A stretch of DNA of 64,000 nucleotides from Micromonospora polyrhachis (GCF_014203835.1 NZ_JACHJW010000001.1:62001-126000); one strand, 5' to 3'. Numbered from the stretch's first letter, positions 15,221-24,281 are shown. Notes: generated by a model from the letters alone, not told the origin. Program-made: numbers and translations.

Positions 15221-16444
15221 ATGCCCGAAGCTGTCATCGTCGCCGCTACCCGCTCCCCCATCGGCCGCGCCAACAAGGGCTCCCTGACCGACGTACGCCC
15301 CGACGATCTCGCGGCGACGATCGTGCGGGCCGCACTGGACGCGGTACCGCAGCTCGATCCACACCAGATCGACGACCTCATGCTCGGCACCGGTCAACCC
15401 GCCGGCGAGCAGGGTTACAACCTGGCCCGGGTGGTCGCCACCCTGCTCGGCTTCGACCACCTGCCCGGCACCACGGTCAACCGGTACTGCTCCTCCTCGC
15501 TACAGACCACCCGGATGGCGTTCCACGCCATCCGGGCCGGCGAGGGAGACATCTTCGTCTCCGCCGGGGTCGAATCCGTCTCCCGATACGCCCACGGCCG
15601 CAGTGACGGGCTACCCGAGACCACCAACCCGCGCTTCGCCACGGCCCGGGATCGCAGCGCACGCCGCGCCAGCGTCCCGGGTGCGGAGTCGTGGCAGGAT
15701 CCCCGGGAGTACGGCGAGTTGCCCGACGTCTACCTCGCGATGGGACAGACCGCGGAGAACGTCGCTCAGCTCCGAGGCGTGAGTCGGGCCCGGCAGGACG
15801 CGTTCGCGGTCCGCTCGCAGAACCGCGCCGAGCAGGCGATCGCCAACGGCTTCTGGGCCCGGGAGATCACCCCGATCTCCCGACCGGACGGCACGGTCGT
15901 CACCGCCGACGACGGCCCACGGCCGGGGGTCACCCTGCCGGCGGTGGCCGCACTGAAGCCGGTCTTCCGCCCGGACGGTACGGTGACCGCCGGCAATGCC
16001 TGCCCCCTGAACGACGGCGCGGCCGCCCTGGTGATCATGTCCGACGTTCGGGCCCGCGAACTGGGCATCGACCCGCTGGCCCGGATCGTCGCCACCGGGC
16101 TCTCCGCCCTCTCTCCGGAGATCATGGGCCTCGGCCCGGTCGAGGCGTCCCGCCGGGCACTGAACCGAGCCGGCATGTCCATATCAGACATCGATCTAGT
16201 GGAGATCAACGAAGCGTTCGCGGTGCAGGTGGTGGCAAGCGCGGACGAGTTGGGCGTCGATTTCGACCGGTTGAACGTCAACGGCGGGGCGATCGCCGTC
16301 GGCCACCCGTTCGGGATGACCGGCGCCCGGATCACCACCACCCTGCTCAACTCGCTGCACTGGCACGACAAGACGATCGGGCTGGAAACCATGTGCGTCG
16401 GCGGCGGCCAGGGCATGGCGATGATCGTCGAGCGACTGGGCTGA
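15221..16444 (+). CDS. Acetyl-CoA C-acyltransferase (thiolase)
   Basis: A 407-residue thiolase that would cleave 3-ketoacyl-CoA with CoA. The acylated Cys lies in NRYCSSSLQT (about Cys90). NEAFAVQ and GGAIAVGHPFGMTGARI hold the two active His residues. CVGGGQGMAMI contains the second Cys. The family-like start MPEAVIVAATR at 15221 has AGGAG only two bases away. A start at 15152 (MDSHATVSAP) with a GAGG site is an alternative and would add 23 residues. It is divergent from the SDR operon and closes the beta-oxidation set of this region. Confidence 0.9.
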   Translation: MPEAVIVAATRSPIGRANKGSLTDVRPDDLAATIVRAALDAVPQLDPHQIDDLMLGTGQPAGEQGYNLARVVATLLGFDHLPGTTVNRYCSSSLQTTRMAFHAIRAGEGDIFVSAGVESVSRYAHGRSDGLPETTNPRFATARDRSARRASVPGAESWQDPREYGELPDVYLAMGQTAENVAQLRGVSRARQDAFAVRSQNRAEQAIANGFWAREITPISRPDGTVVTADDGPRPGVTLPAVAALKPVFRPDGTVTAGNACPLNDGAAALVIMSDVRARELGIDPLARIVATGLSALSPEIMGLGPVEASRRALNRAGMSISDIDLVEINEAFAVQVVASADELGVDFDRLNVNGGAIAVGHPFGMTGARITTTLLNSLHWHDKTIGLETMCVGGGQGMAMIVERLG

Positions 16445-16492
16445 GGTAGCAGATCGCCGCACTCATCGACGAGCGACCGGTGACCTGGACCG

Positions 16493-16524
16493 GGTGCCCT
16501 CGGCGGAAACGCGCCGGGGGCACC
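16493..16524. terminator. Bidirectional hairpin between thiolase and liv lipoprotein genes
   Basis: GGTGCCC...GGGCACC (16493-16499 / 16518-16524) is extended inward by CGGCG/CGCCG-type pairing around a GAAAC loop. This strong GC hairpin lies between convergent genes. Confidence 0.6.
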
Positions 16525-16545
16525 CGAGCAGCCGTTGCAACCAAC

Positions 16546-17826
16546 TCAGGAGGTCGGGATCCCGTTCGCCGGGGGTGCCGGCGGCGCTTCCGGATACTCG
16601 TTGACCGGCCCGCCGGCCGAGTCGGTCTCGTAGGTGGGCCCGAAGTAGTCCTGCTTCCCCTGCTCCACCTTGATCATGCGCATTCCGCCATATCCGGAAT
16701 GGTTCTCCTTGGAGAACCGGAGCGGAGCCAGACCAGGGCCTTTGAAGCCGCCCCGCTCGATCGCGTCGATCAGGCCCTGCCGGGTCAGGTTCTTGCCGGC
16801 GGCAAGCAGCGCCTGTACGAAGAGATAGCCGACCGCCATGCCGTAGACGATGTTGCCGTCGAAGGCAGCACCCCCGTTCCGCTCATCATTGATCTTGCGG
16901 AAGAGCGCAGTCCACTGGTCGTCACTGGCTGCCGCCGAGGGAAGGTAGTTGACCCCGAGCATCCCCTCCAGGAGGCCCTTGTTCTCCCCGAGCTGCGCGG
17001 CGAGCGTCGGGTAGTCACCGCCCACCCCGGAGACCAGCCACGTCGGCTTGAACCCGAGCCGGGCCGCGGTGCCGATCGCCAGCGAGGTGAAGCCTGGGAC
17101 GGTGGCCAGTACGACCACCTGGCAACCGCCGGCCTTCAACTCACCGAGCTGCGGGGCCACGTTGGTGTTGCTGGTGACGTAGGTCTTCTTGACCGCCACA
17201 GTGGATGCGCCCAATACCTGCTCCACCCCGGCCAGGCTGTCCTCACCGAAATCGTCGCCCTGACCGAAGAAGCAGACCTTCTGACCAGCAAGGTTGCTCT
17301 TGATGTAGGTAGCAAGGATCTTGCCCTCGACGGTGTAGTCGGTGTTGAACCCGAAGGTGTACGGGTATCGCGTCGGCGCGTTCCAGGCCCGGCTACCGGA
17401 GGCGACGAAGAGATCCGGCACCTTGCTGTTGTTCAGGAAGTCGAGCACACCGCTGTGTGGTGGCGTGCCCAGCCCGTTGAGGATGGCGAAGACCTTGTCC
17501 TGCAGGACCAGCTCGCGGACCACCTGCTGGGTGGTGGCCGGGTTGTACCCGTCATCCATGATCTTGTAGTTGATCTTGCGACCGTGGACGCCACCGTTGG
17601 CGTTGACGTGGTCGAAGTACGCCTTGGTCGCCGGTGCGATCTTCGAGTAGCCGGCCGAGGCCGGGCCGGTCAGCGGCATGTGCGTGCCGACCAGGATCTC
17701 GGTGTCGGTGACGCCGGGGACGTTGCCTCCGGCCGGGCCGCCTTCGTCGCTCCCACAGGCCGCCAGGGCCGTGACCAGTACGGCGGAGGTGGCGATCGCG
17801 AGTGCGCGGTGCGCGATGCGCTGCAT
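16546..17826 (-). CDS. Branched-chain-type ABC transporter substrate-binding lipoprotein
   Basis: A 426-residue periplasmic-binding-fold lipoprotein (type I, LivJ/amide family). The signal peptide ends in a lipobox LAAC with the lipidated Cys at about residue 24. The mature part begins with VTDTEILVGTHMPLTGPASA, the usual family opening. It is the last gene of the liv operon, 93 bp after livM. Members of this family also bind aromatic acids, amides, short acids and sterol-type acids. With the ACAD genes around it, import of a carboxylic acid is more likely than of leucine. The ligand is unproven. Confidence 0.9.
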   Translation of the reverse strand: MQRIAHRALAIATSAVLVTALAACGSDEGGPAGGNVPGVTDTEILVGTHMPLTGPASAGYSKIAPATKAYFDHVNANGGVHGRKINYKIMDDGYNPATTQQVVRELVLQDKVFAILNGLGTPPHSGVLDFLNNSKVPDLFVASGSRAWNAPTRYPYTFGFNTDYTVEGKILATYIKSNLAGQKVCFFGQGDDFGEDSLAGVEQVLGASTVAVKKTYVTSNTNVAPQLGELKAGGCQVVVLATVPGFTSLAIGTAARLGFKPTWLVSGVGGDYPTLAAQLGENKGLLEGMLGVNYLPSAAASDDQWTALFRKINDERNGGAAFDGNIVYGMAVGYLFVQALLAAGKNLTRQGLIDAIERGGFKGPGLAPLRFSKENHSGYGGMRMIKVEQGKQDYFGPTYETDSAGGPVNEYPEAPPAPPANGIPTS

Positions 17827-17919
17827 CGTCCGACCTTTCTCGGTCCGGCGGCGAGCCGCAGGACCGGTGACGAGGGATATGTGGTGGTAGTGGTGGAGCG
17901 GGTGCGGTGGCGCATCGGA

Positions 17920-19026
17920 TCACCGCCCGGTCGGCACCCGCCACCGGGCTCCGACGAACCGGCCGACGCGGCGCAGCAGACCCTGCACACCGCCCGGCGC
18001 GGCGATCACCACGACGATCAACGTGACTCCGAAGATCGCCAGGGAGAGGTTTCCGTCCAGCCGCTGCGCGACCGCTGCCGACGGATCGGCCAGATCGGTG
18101 ATCGTGCTGGTCAACGCCGGCAGGGCCACCAGAAGCAGGGCACCCCAGAGCGCGCCGGCCAGGCTGCCGAGCCCACCTATCACGATGGCCATCAGCAGAT
18201 AGAGCGAGAGGGTCAGGGAGAAGGCACCGGGCGAGACACTCTGCGCCAGCACGGCCAGCAGCCCACCACCGAGTCCGGCACAGCCGGCGCTGACCACGAA
18301 GGCCAGGACCTGGGTACGTCCGACGTGGATGCCGGCCAGCCGAGCGGCGACCTCGTCGTCGCGGACCGCCCGAAGGTGACGACCGAACCGGCTGTGGATC
18401 AAATTCCCGAGCAGCAGCAGGGTCAGCAGAGCACCGATGATCGCGATCCAGGCCTGCCACCGTTCGTACGGAAAGTAGAGCCCAAGCGACTCCGGTGCCG
18501 GCGCCAGATAGACCGACAGCCCCTGCTCGCTGTTGAAGACGCCCCGGAAGGTGGTGGTCAGCGCCGGCACGACAACCGCGACGGCGAGGGTGACCCCGGC
18601 CAGGTAGGGGCCGCGGAGCCGGGCGGCGGCGGCACCGATCACCGTGCCGGCGACGACCGTCACCAGCACGCCGAGGGCAAGTGAGAGAAGCAGATATCCC
18701 CCGCTGACCCGCCCGGTGTCGGCCAGCGCGTTCTGGGTCAGGGCGACGGTGTACGCACCGGTGGCCATCAACGCACCGTGCCCGAGGGAGAGTTGACCGT
18801 TGAGCCCGGTCAACACGGTGAGCCCGGCAGTCGCACAGAGGTAGGCGGCGACAGTCGCCAACTGGTAGTTACGGAACGGCCCCAAGGCCCCGGTAAGCGC
18901 GAAGAGCCCGGCTCCGGCCACGACGGCGAAGAGCAGATGCCGCAGCAGGGTGGAGCGAATCAGCGGGTTCGCGTACCGCATCGGCCCTGGCATCGACAAC
19001 CTGGCCCGCAGCTGGGAAGTGGTCAT
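17920..19026 (-). CDS. livM: Branched-chain-type ABC transporter permease (LivM-like)
   Basis: A 368-residue inner-membrane permease with about eight to ten hydrophobic segments. It has the LivM signatures TGLNGQLSLGHGALMATGAYT near residue 75 and AVRDDEVAARLAGIHVGRTQ near 220, which contains the EAA-type loop contacting the ATPases. The C-terminus is short and basic. The start overlaps the livH stop (ATGA), so both permease subunits are translationally coupled. Confidence 0.9.
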   Translation of the reverse strand: MTTSQLRARLSMPGPMRYANPLIRSTLLRHLLFAVVAGAGLFALTGALGPFRNYQLATVAAYLCATAGLTVLTGLNGQLSLGHGALMATGAYTVALTQNALADTGRVSGGYLLLSLALGVLVTVVAGTVIGAAAARLRGPYLAGVTLAVAVVVPALTTTFRGVFNSEQGLSVYLAPAPESLGLYFPYERWQAWIAIIGALLTLLLLGNLIHSRFGRHLRAVRDDEVAARLAGIHVGRTQVLAFVVSAGCAGLGGGLLAVLAQSVSPGAFSLTLSLYLLMAIVIGGLGSLAGALWGALLLVALPALTSTITDLADPSAAVAQRLDGNLSLAIFGVTLIVVVIAAPGGVQGLLRRVGRFVGARWRVPTGR

Positions 19027-19901
19027 ACCTGCCTCGCTTTGCCGATGGTGAAGAGGCCAGCCGGGCGGAGCAGCAGCACGGCGAGCAGCAGTACCAGGAC
19101 CGCGAGCGGGGTGATGTCGCTGCCGACGTACCCGCTGACGTAGGAGAGGATCAGACCGACCGCGAGGCCCCCGACTACCGCGCCCGGAGGGCTGTCCAGG
19201 CCACCGACCACCGCGGCGGTGAAGGCCGAGACGAAGACCAGGTCCATCGCGTGTGGGTGCAGACCCAACTCGGTCGGGAAGACCAGCAGCCCGGCCAGCG
19301 CACCCACCGCAGCGGCGAGCGCCCAGCCGAGGGTGAGCATCCCGGCGACGTTGACGCCGAGTAGCCGGGAGACCTCGGGAGCGAAGGCCGAGGCACGCAT
19401 CCGCAGGCCAACCGGGGTGTGCGTGAACAGCAGGGCCAGGCCGAGCACCATGACGCCGACCGCGCCGAAGACGAAGAGGTCGTAGCGGGACAGCAGGGCC
19501 AGGTCGCCGAGGGTAAGCGGGTCACGGGAGAACGGGGTGGCGACCGGGCGGAACTCGTTGCCGTAGAGCATTCCGAGGACAGCCTGGATGAGCAGGATCA
19601 GACCGAGCGCGACGATGACCGCGTTCAGCGGGGCCCGGTGGTCGACGAACCGCATCACCCCCCGTTCGACGATCGCACCGAGAAGCAGCCCACCGCCGAG
19701 GGCGGCGAGGAAACCGAGCCAGTACGACCCGGTCGCGGCGGTGACGCTGTACGCGACGTAGCCGGTGGCGACCGCCATCGCCCCCTGGGCGAAGTTGACC
19801 ACCCGGGCGGCCCGCCAGATCAGCACCAGGGCGAGCGCGAAGGCGGCGTAGACCGCGCCCCGGCTGAGCCCGTCGACGGTGAGGAAGAGGAAGCGTTCCA
19901 T
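19023..19901 (-). CDS. livH: Branched-chain-type ABC transporter permease (LivH-like)
   Basis: A 292-residue permease with about eight membrane segments. It opens MERFLFLTVDGLSRGAVYAA and has the LivH-like ARVVNFAQGAMAVATGYVAY. The cytoplasmic ATPase-contact loop (RMRASAFAPEVSRLLGVNVA) lies near residue 180. PPGAVVGGLAVGL follows. It lies 14 bp after livF and overlaps livM. Together LivH and LivM form the channel of the importer. Confidence 0.9.
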   Translation of the reverse strand: MERFLFLTVDGLSRGAVYAAFALALVLIWRAARVVNFAQGAMAVATGYVAYSVTAATGSYWLGFLAALGGGLLLGAIVERGVMRFVDHRAPLNAVIVALGLILLIQAVLGMLYGNEFRPVATPFSRDPLTLGDLALLSRYDLFVFGAVGVMVLGLALLFTHTPVGLRMRASAFAPEVSRLLGVNVAGMLTLGWALAAAVGALAGLLVFPTELGLHPHAMDLVFVSAFTAAVVGGLDSPPGAVVGGLAVGLILSYVSGYVGSDITPLAVLVLLLAVLLLRPAGLFTIGKARQV

Positions 19902-19915
19902 CGGTGTGGCCCTTC

Positions 19916-20656
19916 CTAGAAGCCCAGGTACGCGTGTCGTAGGTCTTCGTCGTCGTGGAGCCGGGCGGCATCGGCGGTGACCACCACCCGACCGAGCGAG
20001 AGGACGACACCGGTGTCCGCGACGGAGAGCGCGCTGCGTACGTTCTGTTCCACCAGGAGCACGGTCAGACCGCTGCGGTCACGTAGGTCCCGCAGCAACG
20101 CCATGATCTGACCGGTGACTCGCGGCGCGAGGCCGAGCGAGGGTTCGTCGAGCAGCAGCAGTTTGGGCCGGGCGACCAGGGCCCGTCCCAGGGCCAGCAT
20201 CTGCCGCTCGCCGCCGGATAGCTGATGACCGTTGGCCCGTCGCCGCCGAGCCAGCGGTTCGAAGAGTTGGTAGACCTCGTCGAGGGCACGTTTCGCGTCG
20301 GCCCGGTCGCGGCGCCAGAGCCCGCCGAGGCGCAGGTTCTCCTCGACGGTCAGCTCGGTGACCACGCCCCGGCCTTCGGGGACGTGGGCCATCCCCCGGC
20401 GGACCAGTCGCTCGACCGGCGTACCACCGATCTCCTCGCCGGCGAGCATGATCCGGCCGCTGGTGGGGGGAACAAGCCCGGAAAGGGCACGCAGCAAAGT
20501 GGTCTTTCCGGCACCGTTGGCACCGAGCACGGCGGTGATGGTGCCGGCGGGGATCGTCAGGTCGATGCCGTGCAGCACCGGTGCGGCACCGTATCCGGCG
20601 GTCACGCCCTGCACCTGGAGCAGCGGAATATCAGTCGCCTCGCTCCGCTCGCTCAT
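19916..20656 (-). CDS. livF: ABC transporter ATP-binding protein (LivF-like)
   Basis: A 246-residue ATPase. The Walker A motif is GANGAGKTT, the signature LSGGERQM and the Walker B LLLLDEPSLGLAP. The ATG at 20656 lies inside the 74-bp repeat array, so the first residues MSERSEATD are repeat-encoded. GTG at 20671 is an alternative start. The protein proper begins at about IPLLQVQGVTAGYG. It is separated from livG by the repeat array and followed by livH after 14 bp. It pairs with LivG to power the importer. Confidence 0.9.
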   Translation of the reverse strand: MSERSEATDIPLLQVQGVTAGYGAAPVLHGIDLTIPAGTITAVLGANGAGKTTLLRALSGLVPPTSGRIMLAGEEIGGTPVERLVRRGMAHVPEGRGVVTELTVEENLRLGGLWRRDRADAKRALDEVYQLFEPLARRRRANGHQLSGGERQMLALGRALVARPKLLLLDEPSLGLAPRVTGQIMALLRDLRDRSGLTVLLVEQNVRSALSVADTGVVLSLGRVVVTADAARLHDDEDLRHAYLGF

Positions 20657-20878
20657 GCCGCCGCCTCGCACCGCTCACCGTCGGCATGAGCCAACCCTGA
20701 GCCACCGATTCGCTCGCTCCGCTCACTCATGCCGTCGCCTCGCACCGCTCACCGTCGGCATGAGCCAACCCTGAGCCACCGATTCGCTCGCTCCGCTCGC
20801 TCATGCCGCCGCCTCGCACCGCTCACCGTCGGCATGAGCCAACCCTGAGCCACCGATTCGCTCGCTCCGCTCGCTCAT
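20641..20878. repeat. 74-bp tandem repeat (about 3.2 copies) between livG and livF
   Basis: The landmark CATGCCG recurs at 20654, 20728, 20802 and 20876, exactly 74 bp apart, with only a few differences between copies. Each unit contains the 9-bp inverted repeat CTCATGCCG/CGGCATGAG (for example 20652-20660 with 20682-20690). On the minus strand each also contains ATGAGCGAGCGGAGCGAGCG. The last copy supplies the livG stop codon and the first supplies the livF start codon. Confidence 0.9.
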
Positions 20879-21741
20879 GCCGCCGCCTCCGCGCTGGTGT
20901 GCTCGATGTCGTCGACGCCGAGGTACGCCTCGGCGACGGCCGGGTCGTCGCGGATCTGCTCCGGAGTACCGGTGGCGATGACGCGGCCGAAGTCGAGCAC
21001 CACGATCTGGTCGCAGACCGACATCACCAGGTCCATGTGGTGCTCGACCAGGAGCACCGAGCAGGGCTCGTCTCCTCCGGCCCCACCGGCCCCACCCACC
21101 CGATCCGCGCGTCGGGGCAGGTTGACGATGAGTTCACCGAGTTCGGTGATCTCCTCTACGCCGAGGCCACCGGCCGGCTCGTCGAGGAGGAGCAGCTGCG
21201 GCCGGGCTGCCAGGGCTCGGGCCAGGGCGACCCGTTTGCGCACCCCGTACGGGAGGGTCGCTGGCGACGCGTCGGCGTGCTCGGCGATGCCGAGTTCGTC
21301 GAGCAGGCCGAGCGCCTCGGCGCGCAGCCGGCGCTCGTCGCGGTCGCTGCGGCCGAGGCCGAACAGGGCGGACAGGAAGCCGGCTCGGGCGGAGTTGGTG
21401 GCACCGGCCATCACGTTCTCGGCGACGGTGAGGCCGGTGAAGAGTCCGACGCCCTGCAGGGTGCGGGCGATGCCGAGTCGGGTGAGCTGATCAGGCCGGG
21501 GACGCAGTGGTCGCCCGTCCAGGGTCAGCGATCCGGTGGCGGGGCGGACGAAGCCGCAGATCACGTTGAAGAGGGTGGTCTTGCCGGCACCGTTCGGCCC
21601 GATGACGCCGACGACCTGGCCGGGTGACACCCGCAGGGAGACGTCGTCGAGGGCGACGAGGCCGCCGAAGCGTACTCCGATGCCGTCCAGTATCAGGCCC
21701 CCGCCGGGGACCGGCTGTGTCGTCGCTGCGGTTCCGGCCAT
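20875..21741 (-). CDS. livG: ABC transporter ATP-binding protein (LivG-like)
   Basis: A 288-residue ATPase. Walker A is GPNGAGKTT, Walker B LLLLDEPAGGLG, and VLLVEHHMDLVMSVCDQIVV is the LivG-type H-loop region. The ABC signature is degenerate (LPYGVRKRVALARAL). An insertion near residue 215 (RADRVGGAGGAGGDEPC) lengthens the protein. The start MAGTAATT at 21741 has an AAGGAGG ribosome site; a start at 21768 is less likely. It is the first gene of the liv operon, and its stop lies in the repeat array. Confidence 0.9.
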   Translation of the reverse strand: MAGTAATTQPVPGGGLILDGIGVRFGGLVALDDVSLRVSPGQVVGVIGPNGAGKTTLFNVICGFVRPATGSLTLDGRPLRPRPDQLTRLGIARTLQGVGLFTGLTVAENVMAGATNSARAGFLSALFGLGRSDRDERRLRAEALGLLDELGIAEHADASPATLPYGVRKRVALARALAARPQLLLLDEPAGGLGVEEITELGELIVNLPRRADRVGGAGGAGGDEPCSVLLVEHHMDLVMSVCDQIVVLDFGRVIATGTPEQIRDDPAVAEAYLGVDDIEHTSAEAAA

Positions 21742-21804
21742 CGGCCCTCCTTCACACAGCTCGTGCACCGTTCGCGGCGCAGACCGCGACCTCGCCTCGG
21801 TAAA

Positions 21805-21840
21805 CTATTTGCACTCCCACTGCTATTTACACTGGGAGTG
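21805..21840. promoter_or_regulatory. Repeat-rich control region upstream of the liv operon
   Basis: In the 154-bp gap before livG, CTATTTGCACTCCCA (21805-21819) is followed 18 bp later by the related CTATTTACACTGGGA (21823-21837). The same stretch holds an inverted repeat CACTCCCA/TGGGAGTG (21812-21819 / 21833-21840). This is the AT-richest part of the gap and a plausible promoter-operator. Confidence 0.5.
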
Positions 21841-21895
21841 TACTTTTCAAGCGCCCTTCGTCAATACCTCGTTACGAACCGGTGACCTCTCCGGA

Positions 21896-23038
21896 TCAGG
21901 CCGGTGGCAGATCGACCAGTCCGGCCAACGCACTCCGGTGCCGGTCAGCCGCGCCAAAGGCGACCGCCGCCGTCCGGGCCCGCTTCAGATAGAGGTGGGC
22001 GGGGTGTTCCCAGGTGAACCCGATCCCGCCGTACAACTGCACGCACTCCTCCGCGAGGCGTACCGCGATCGGGCCGCAATGCGCCTGGGCCAGCGCCGCC
22101 GCCACCTGCGCCTCCGTACTCGGACCCGCGCTCGGATCCGCGTCGGCAAGCACCCCGACGGCGTACCGGCTCACCGCCCTGGCCTGGGTGACCTCGACCC
22201 AGGCATCGGCGAGCCGGTGCTTGAGCGCCTGGAACGCGCCGATCGGCCGCCCGAACTGGTATCGGCTCTTCAGCTGGTCGACAGCCGCCTCCAGACACCA
22301 CTGGGCAAGGCCGTACTGCTCGGCGGCGAGCAGCACCGCACCGGCGGTCAACCCCCAGTGCAGTGCGGCGCCCGCCGGTCGTCCGGCCGCGATCCGGTAC
22401 GCGGGCGCGGCGTCGAAGGTGAGGTCGACCAAGGGCCTGGTCTGATCCAGCGAGACCACCGGTGACCGGCTGACCCCGACGGCGGTGGCCTCGACGATCC
22501 AGAGTTCGTCCCGGGTCGGGACCAGCAGCAGATCGGCGGTGGCGGCATCGGCGACGCCGGGCACCGTACCGGTGAGCCGGTGCTCGTCGGCCCGGACACC
22601 GACCCCGCCAGCGATTCCCGGATGGCTGCCCGTTGCTGCGGGACGGACGCCACTCGGCCCCGGCGGGGTGTCGATCGGCACCACCAGTGCCGCCCGGCGC
22701 GACCCGTCAGCGAGCTGCGTCAGCCAACGCTGCGCAGTGCAGGCAAGCAGGGTCTGGGTAGCCACCACCGCACTGGCCAGATACGGCACGGGGGCCACCG
22801 TTCGCCCCAACTCCTCGCAGACGATCGCGTTCTCCCGCAGCCCGGCACCGCCCCCGCCGAGGCGTTCGGGGACCGCCAGTCCGGCCAGCCCCATCTCGGT
22901 GGCGAGCAGTGACCAGAGCGCCGGGTCCGGGTCGGGGTTGGCCAGCACCGTCGGCCATGGACAACGCGCGGCGAGCATCGCCCGTACGTTGTCGCGAAGC
23001 TCTCCCTCCACCTCGCTGTAGCGCAGGTCGACGCTCAT
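21896..23038 (-). CDS. Acyl-CoA dehydrogenase subunit lacking the EGT signature
   Basis: A 380-residue ACAD-fold protein beginning MSVDLRYSEVEGELRDNV. It keeps the C-terminal helical features (YQFGRPIGAFQALKHRLADA, QLYGGIGFTWEHPAHLYLKR) but lacks both the EPGAGSD loop and the EGT/EGGT catalytic signature. Such forms in actinobacteria occur as one half of alpha2beta2 dehydrogenases, as known for the ChsE-type sterol side-chain enzymes. Its ATG overlaps the stop of the neighbouring full-featured ACAD by four bases, which fits a heteromeric enzyme. Confidence 0.85.
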   Translation of the reverse strand: MSVDLRYSEVEGELRDNVRAMLAARCPWPTVLANPDPDPALWSLLATEMGLAGLAVPERLGGGGAGLRENAIVCEELGRTVAPVPYLASAVVATQTLLACTAQRWLTQLADGSRRAALVVPIDTPPGPSGVRPAATGSHPGIAGGVGVRADEHRLTGTVPGVADAATADLLLVPTRDELWIVEATAVGVSRSPVVSLDQTRPLVDLTFDAAPAYRIAAGRPAGAALHWGLTAGAVLLAAEQYGLAQWCLEAAVDQLKSRYQFGRPIGAFQALKHRLADAWVEVTQARAVSRYAVGVLADADPSAGPSTEAQVAAALAQAHCGPIAVRLAEECVQLYGGIGFTWEHPAHLYLKRARTAAVAFGAADRHRSALAGLVDLPPA

Positions 23039-24261
23039 CGGGGCAGGTCCTTCCAGGCGGTGTGCCGGTCGGCACGGGGCTCGGCGGGCAGGCCGAGGAC
23101 GCGCTCGGCGATGATGTTGCGCAGGATCTCGGAAGTGCCGCCCTCGATGGAGTTGCCCCGGGCCCGCAGGTAGCGGTAGCCCGGCGTACGACCGAGCATG
23201 TCGACCCGGTCCGGGCGCCGCAGGCTCCAGTCGTCGTAGCGCAGCCCGTCCGCGCCAAGCAGTTCGAGTTCCAGACTGGAGGCCGCCTGGGTGAGGGTGG
23301 CATACGCGAGCTTCACCACCGACCCTTCCGGACCGGGATCACCGGCGGCCAACTGTTGTCGCACCAACATCCCGGTCAACCGGACCGCCTCGGCCCGGAC
23401 CCAGAGGCGGAGCAGTTCGTCGTGCAGGCCCGGGGTACGCCGGTCCGGCCGGTGTCGCCAGGCCTCGGCGAGTACGCCGATCATGCCGCCTTCGCGCGGC
23501 ATCGGCCGGCCGCCAATGGTGATCCGCTCGTTCATCAACGTGGTCCGGGCCACCTGCCAGCCCTGGCCGACCTCGCCGAGGCGCAGTTCGTCGGAGAGTC
23601 GTACGTCGGTCAGGAAGACCTCGTTGAACTCGGCCTCGCCGGTCAGCTGGCGCAGCGGTCGAACCTCCACGCCGGGGGCGGTCATGTCACAGACGAAGTA
23701 GCTCAACCCCTGATGTTTGGGCAGATCCGGGTCGGTACGCACGAGCAGCAGCCCCCAGCGGGCCTGATGCGCCAGCGAGGTCCAGACCTTCTGCCCATTG
23801 ATGATCCAGCTGGCAGCGTGGGCGGTATTCCCGCCGTCGGCATCGGCACCGTCGCCGCCGTCAGGCTCGCGGACCGCGCGGGTGGCCACCCCGGCGAGGT
23901 CGGAGCCGGCGCCGGGCTCGCTGAAGAGCTGGCACCAGATCTCCTCCCCGGTCCAGAGCGGACGCAGGAGTCGCTTCCGGAGGGCAGGGGTGCCGTATCG
24001 GAGGATGGTGGGCGCTGCCATGCCGAGGCCGATCCCGTTACGGTGCGGCGAGTTGTCGGGGGCACCGGCTGCGGCAAACGCCTCGTTGACCAGGGGCTGT
24101 AGCTCGCGGAGTGCGTCGAGGCCACCGAGGCCGACCGGGTAGTGGACCCAGGCCAGGCCGGCATCGAACCGGGCTCGGAGGAATTGGGTACGGTCGATCA
24201 CCTCGGGGTCGTGCCCGGCCAGGAACTCAGCAACCAGGCTGGACAACCGGTCCTCCCACAC
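23035..24261 (-). CDS. Acyl-CoA dehydrogenase, catalytic-type partner of a heteromeric pair
   Basis: A 408-residue ACAD with QLFSEPGAGSDLAGVATRAV, INGQKVWTSLAHQARWGLLL and the C-terminal GNSIEGGTSEILRNIIAERV, the long-form signature seen in the large subunits of heteromeric actinobacterial FadE enzymes. A glycine/aspartate-rich loop (DGGDGADADGGN) is inserted after the FAD loop. The start is GTG at 24261 (VWEDRLSSLVAEFL) with a GGGAGGT ribosome site. It overlaps the second ACAD by four bases, and a perfect palindrome stands 21 bp upstream. Confidence 0.87.
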   Translation of the reverse strand: MWEDRLSSLVAEFLAGHDPEVIDRTQFLRARFDAGLAWVHYPVGLGGLDALRELQPLVNEAFAAAGAPDNSPHRNGIGLGMAAPTILRYGTPALRKRLLRPLWTGEEIWCQLFSEPGAGSDLAGVATRAVREPDGGDGADADGGNTAHAASWIINGQKVWTSLAHQARWGLLLVRTDPDLPKHQGLSYFVCDMTAPGVEVRPLRQLTGEAEFNEVFLTDVRLSDELRLGEVGQGWQVARTTLMNERITIGGRPMPREGGMIGVLAEAWRHRPDRRTPGLHDELLRLWVRAEAVRLTGMLVRQQLAAGDPGPEGSVVKLAYATLTQAASSLELELLGADGLRYDDWSLRRPDRVDMLGRTPGYRYLRARGNSIEGGTSEILRNIIAERVLGLPAEPRADRHTAWKDLPR

Positions 24262-24281
24262 GCCTACCTCCCGCGAAATAG

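Noticed and set aside
16480-18684. 734-codon plus-strand frame over the liv lipoprotein and livM
   Set aside because: It is antisense to two well-defined transporter genes, has no domain pattern and is rich in Arg, Gly and Gln.
20641-20878. CRISPR-like array
   Set aside because: The 74-bp units are almost identical throughout, with no variable spacers and no cas genes.
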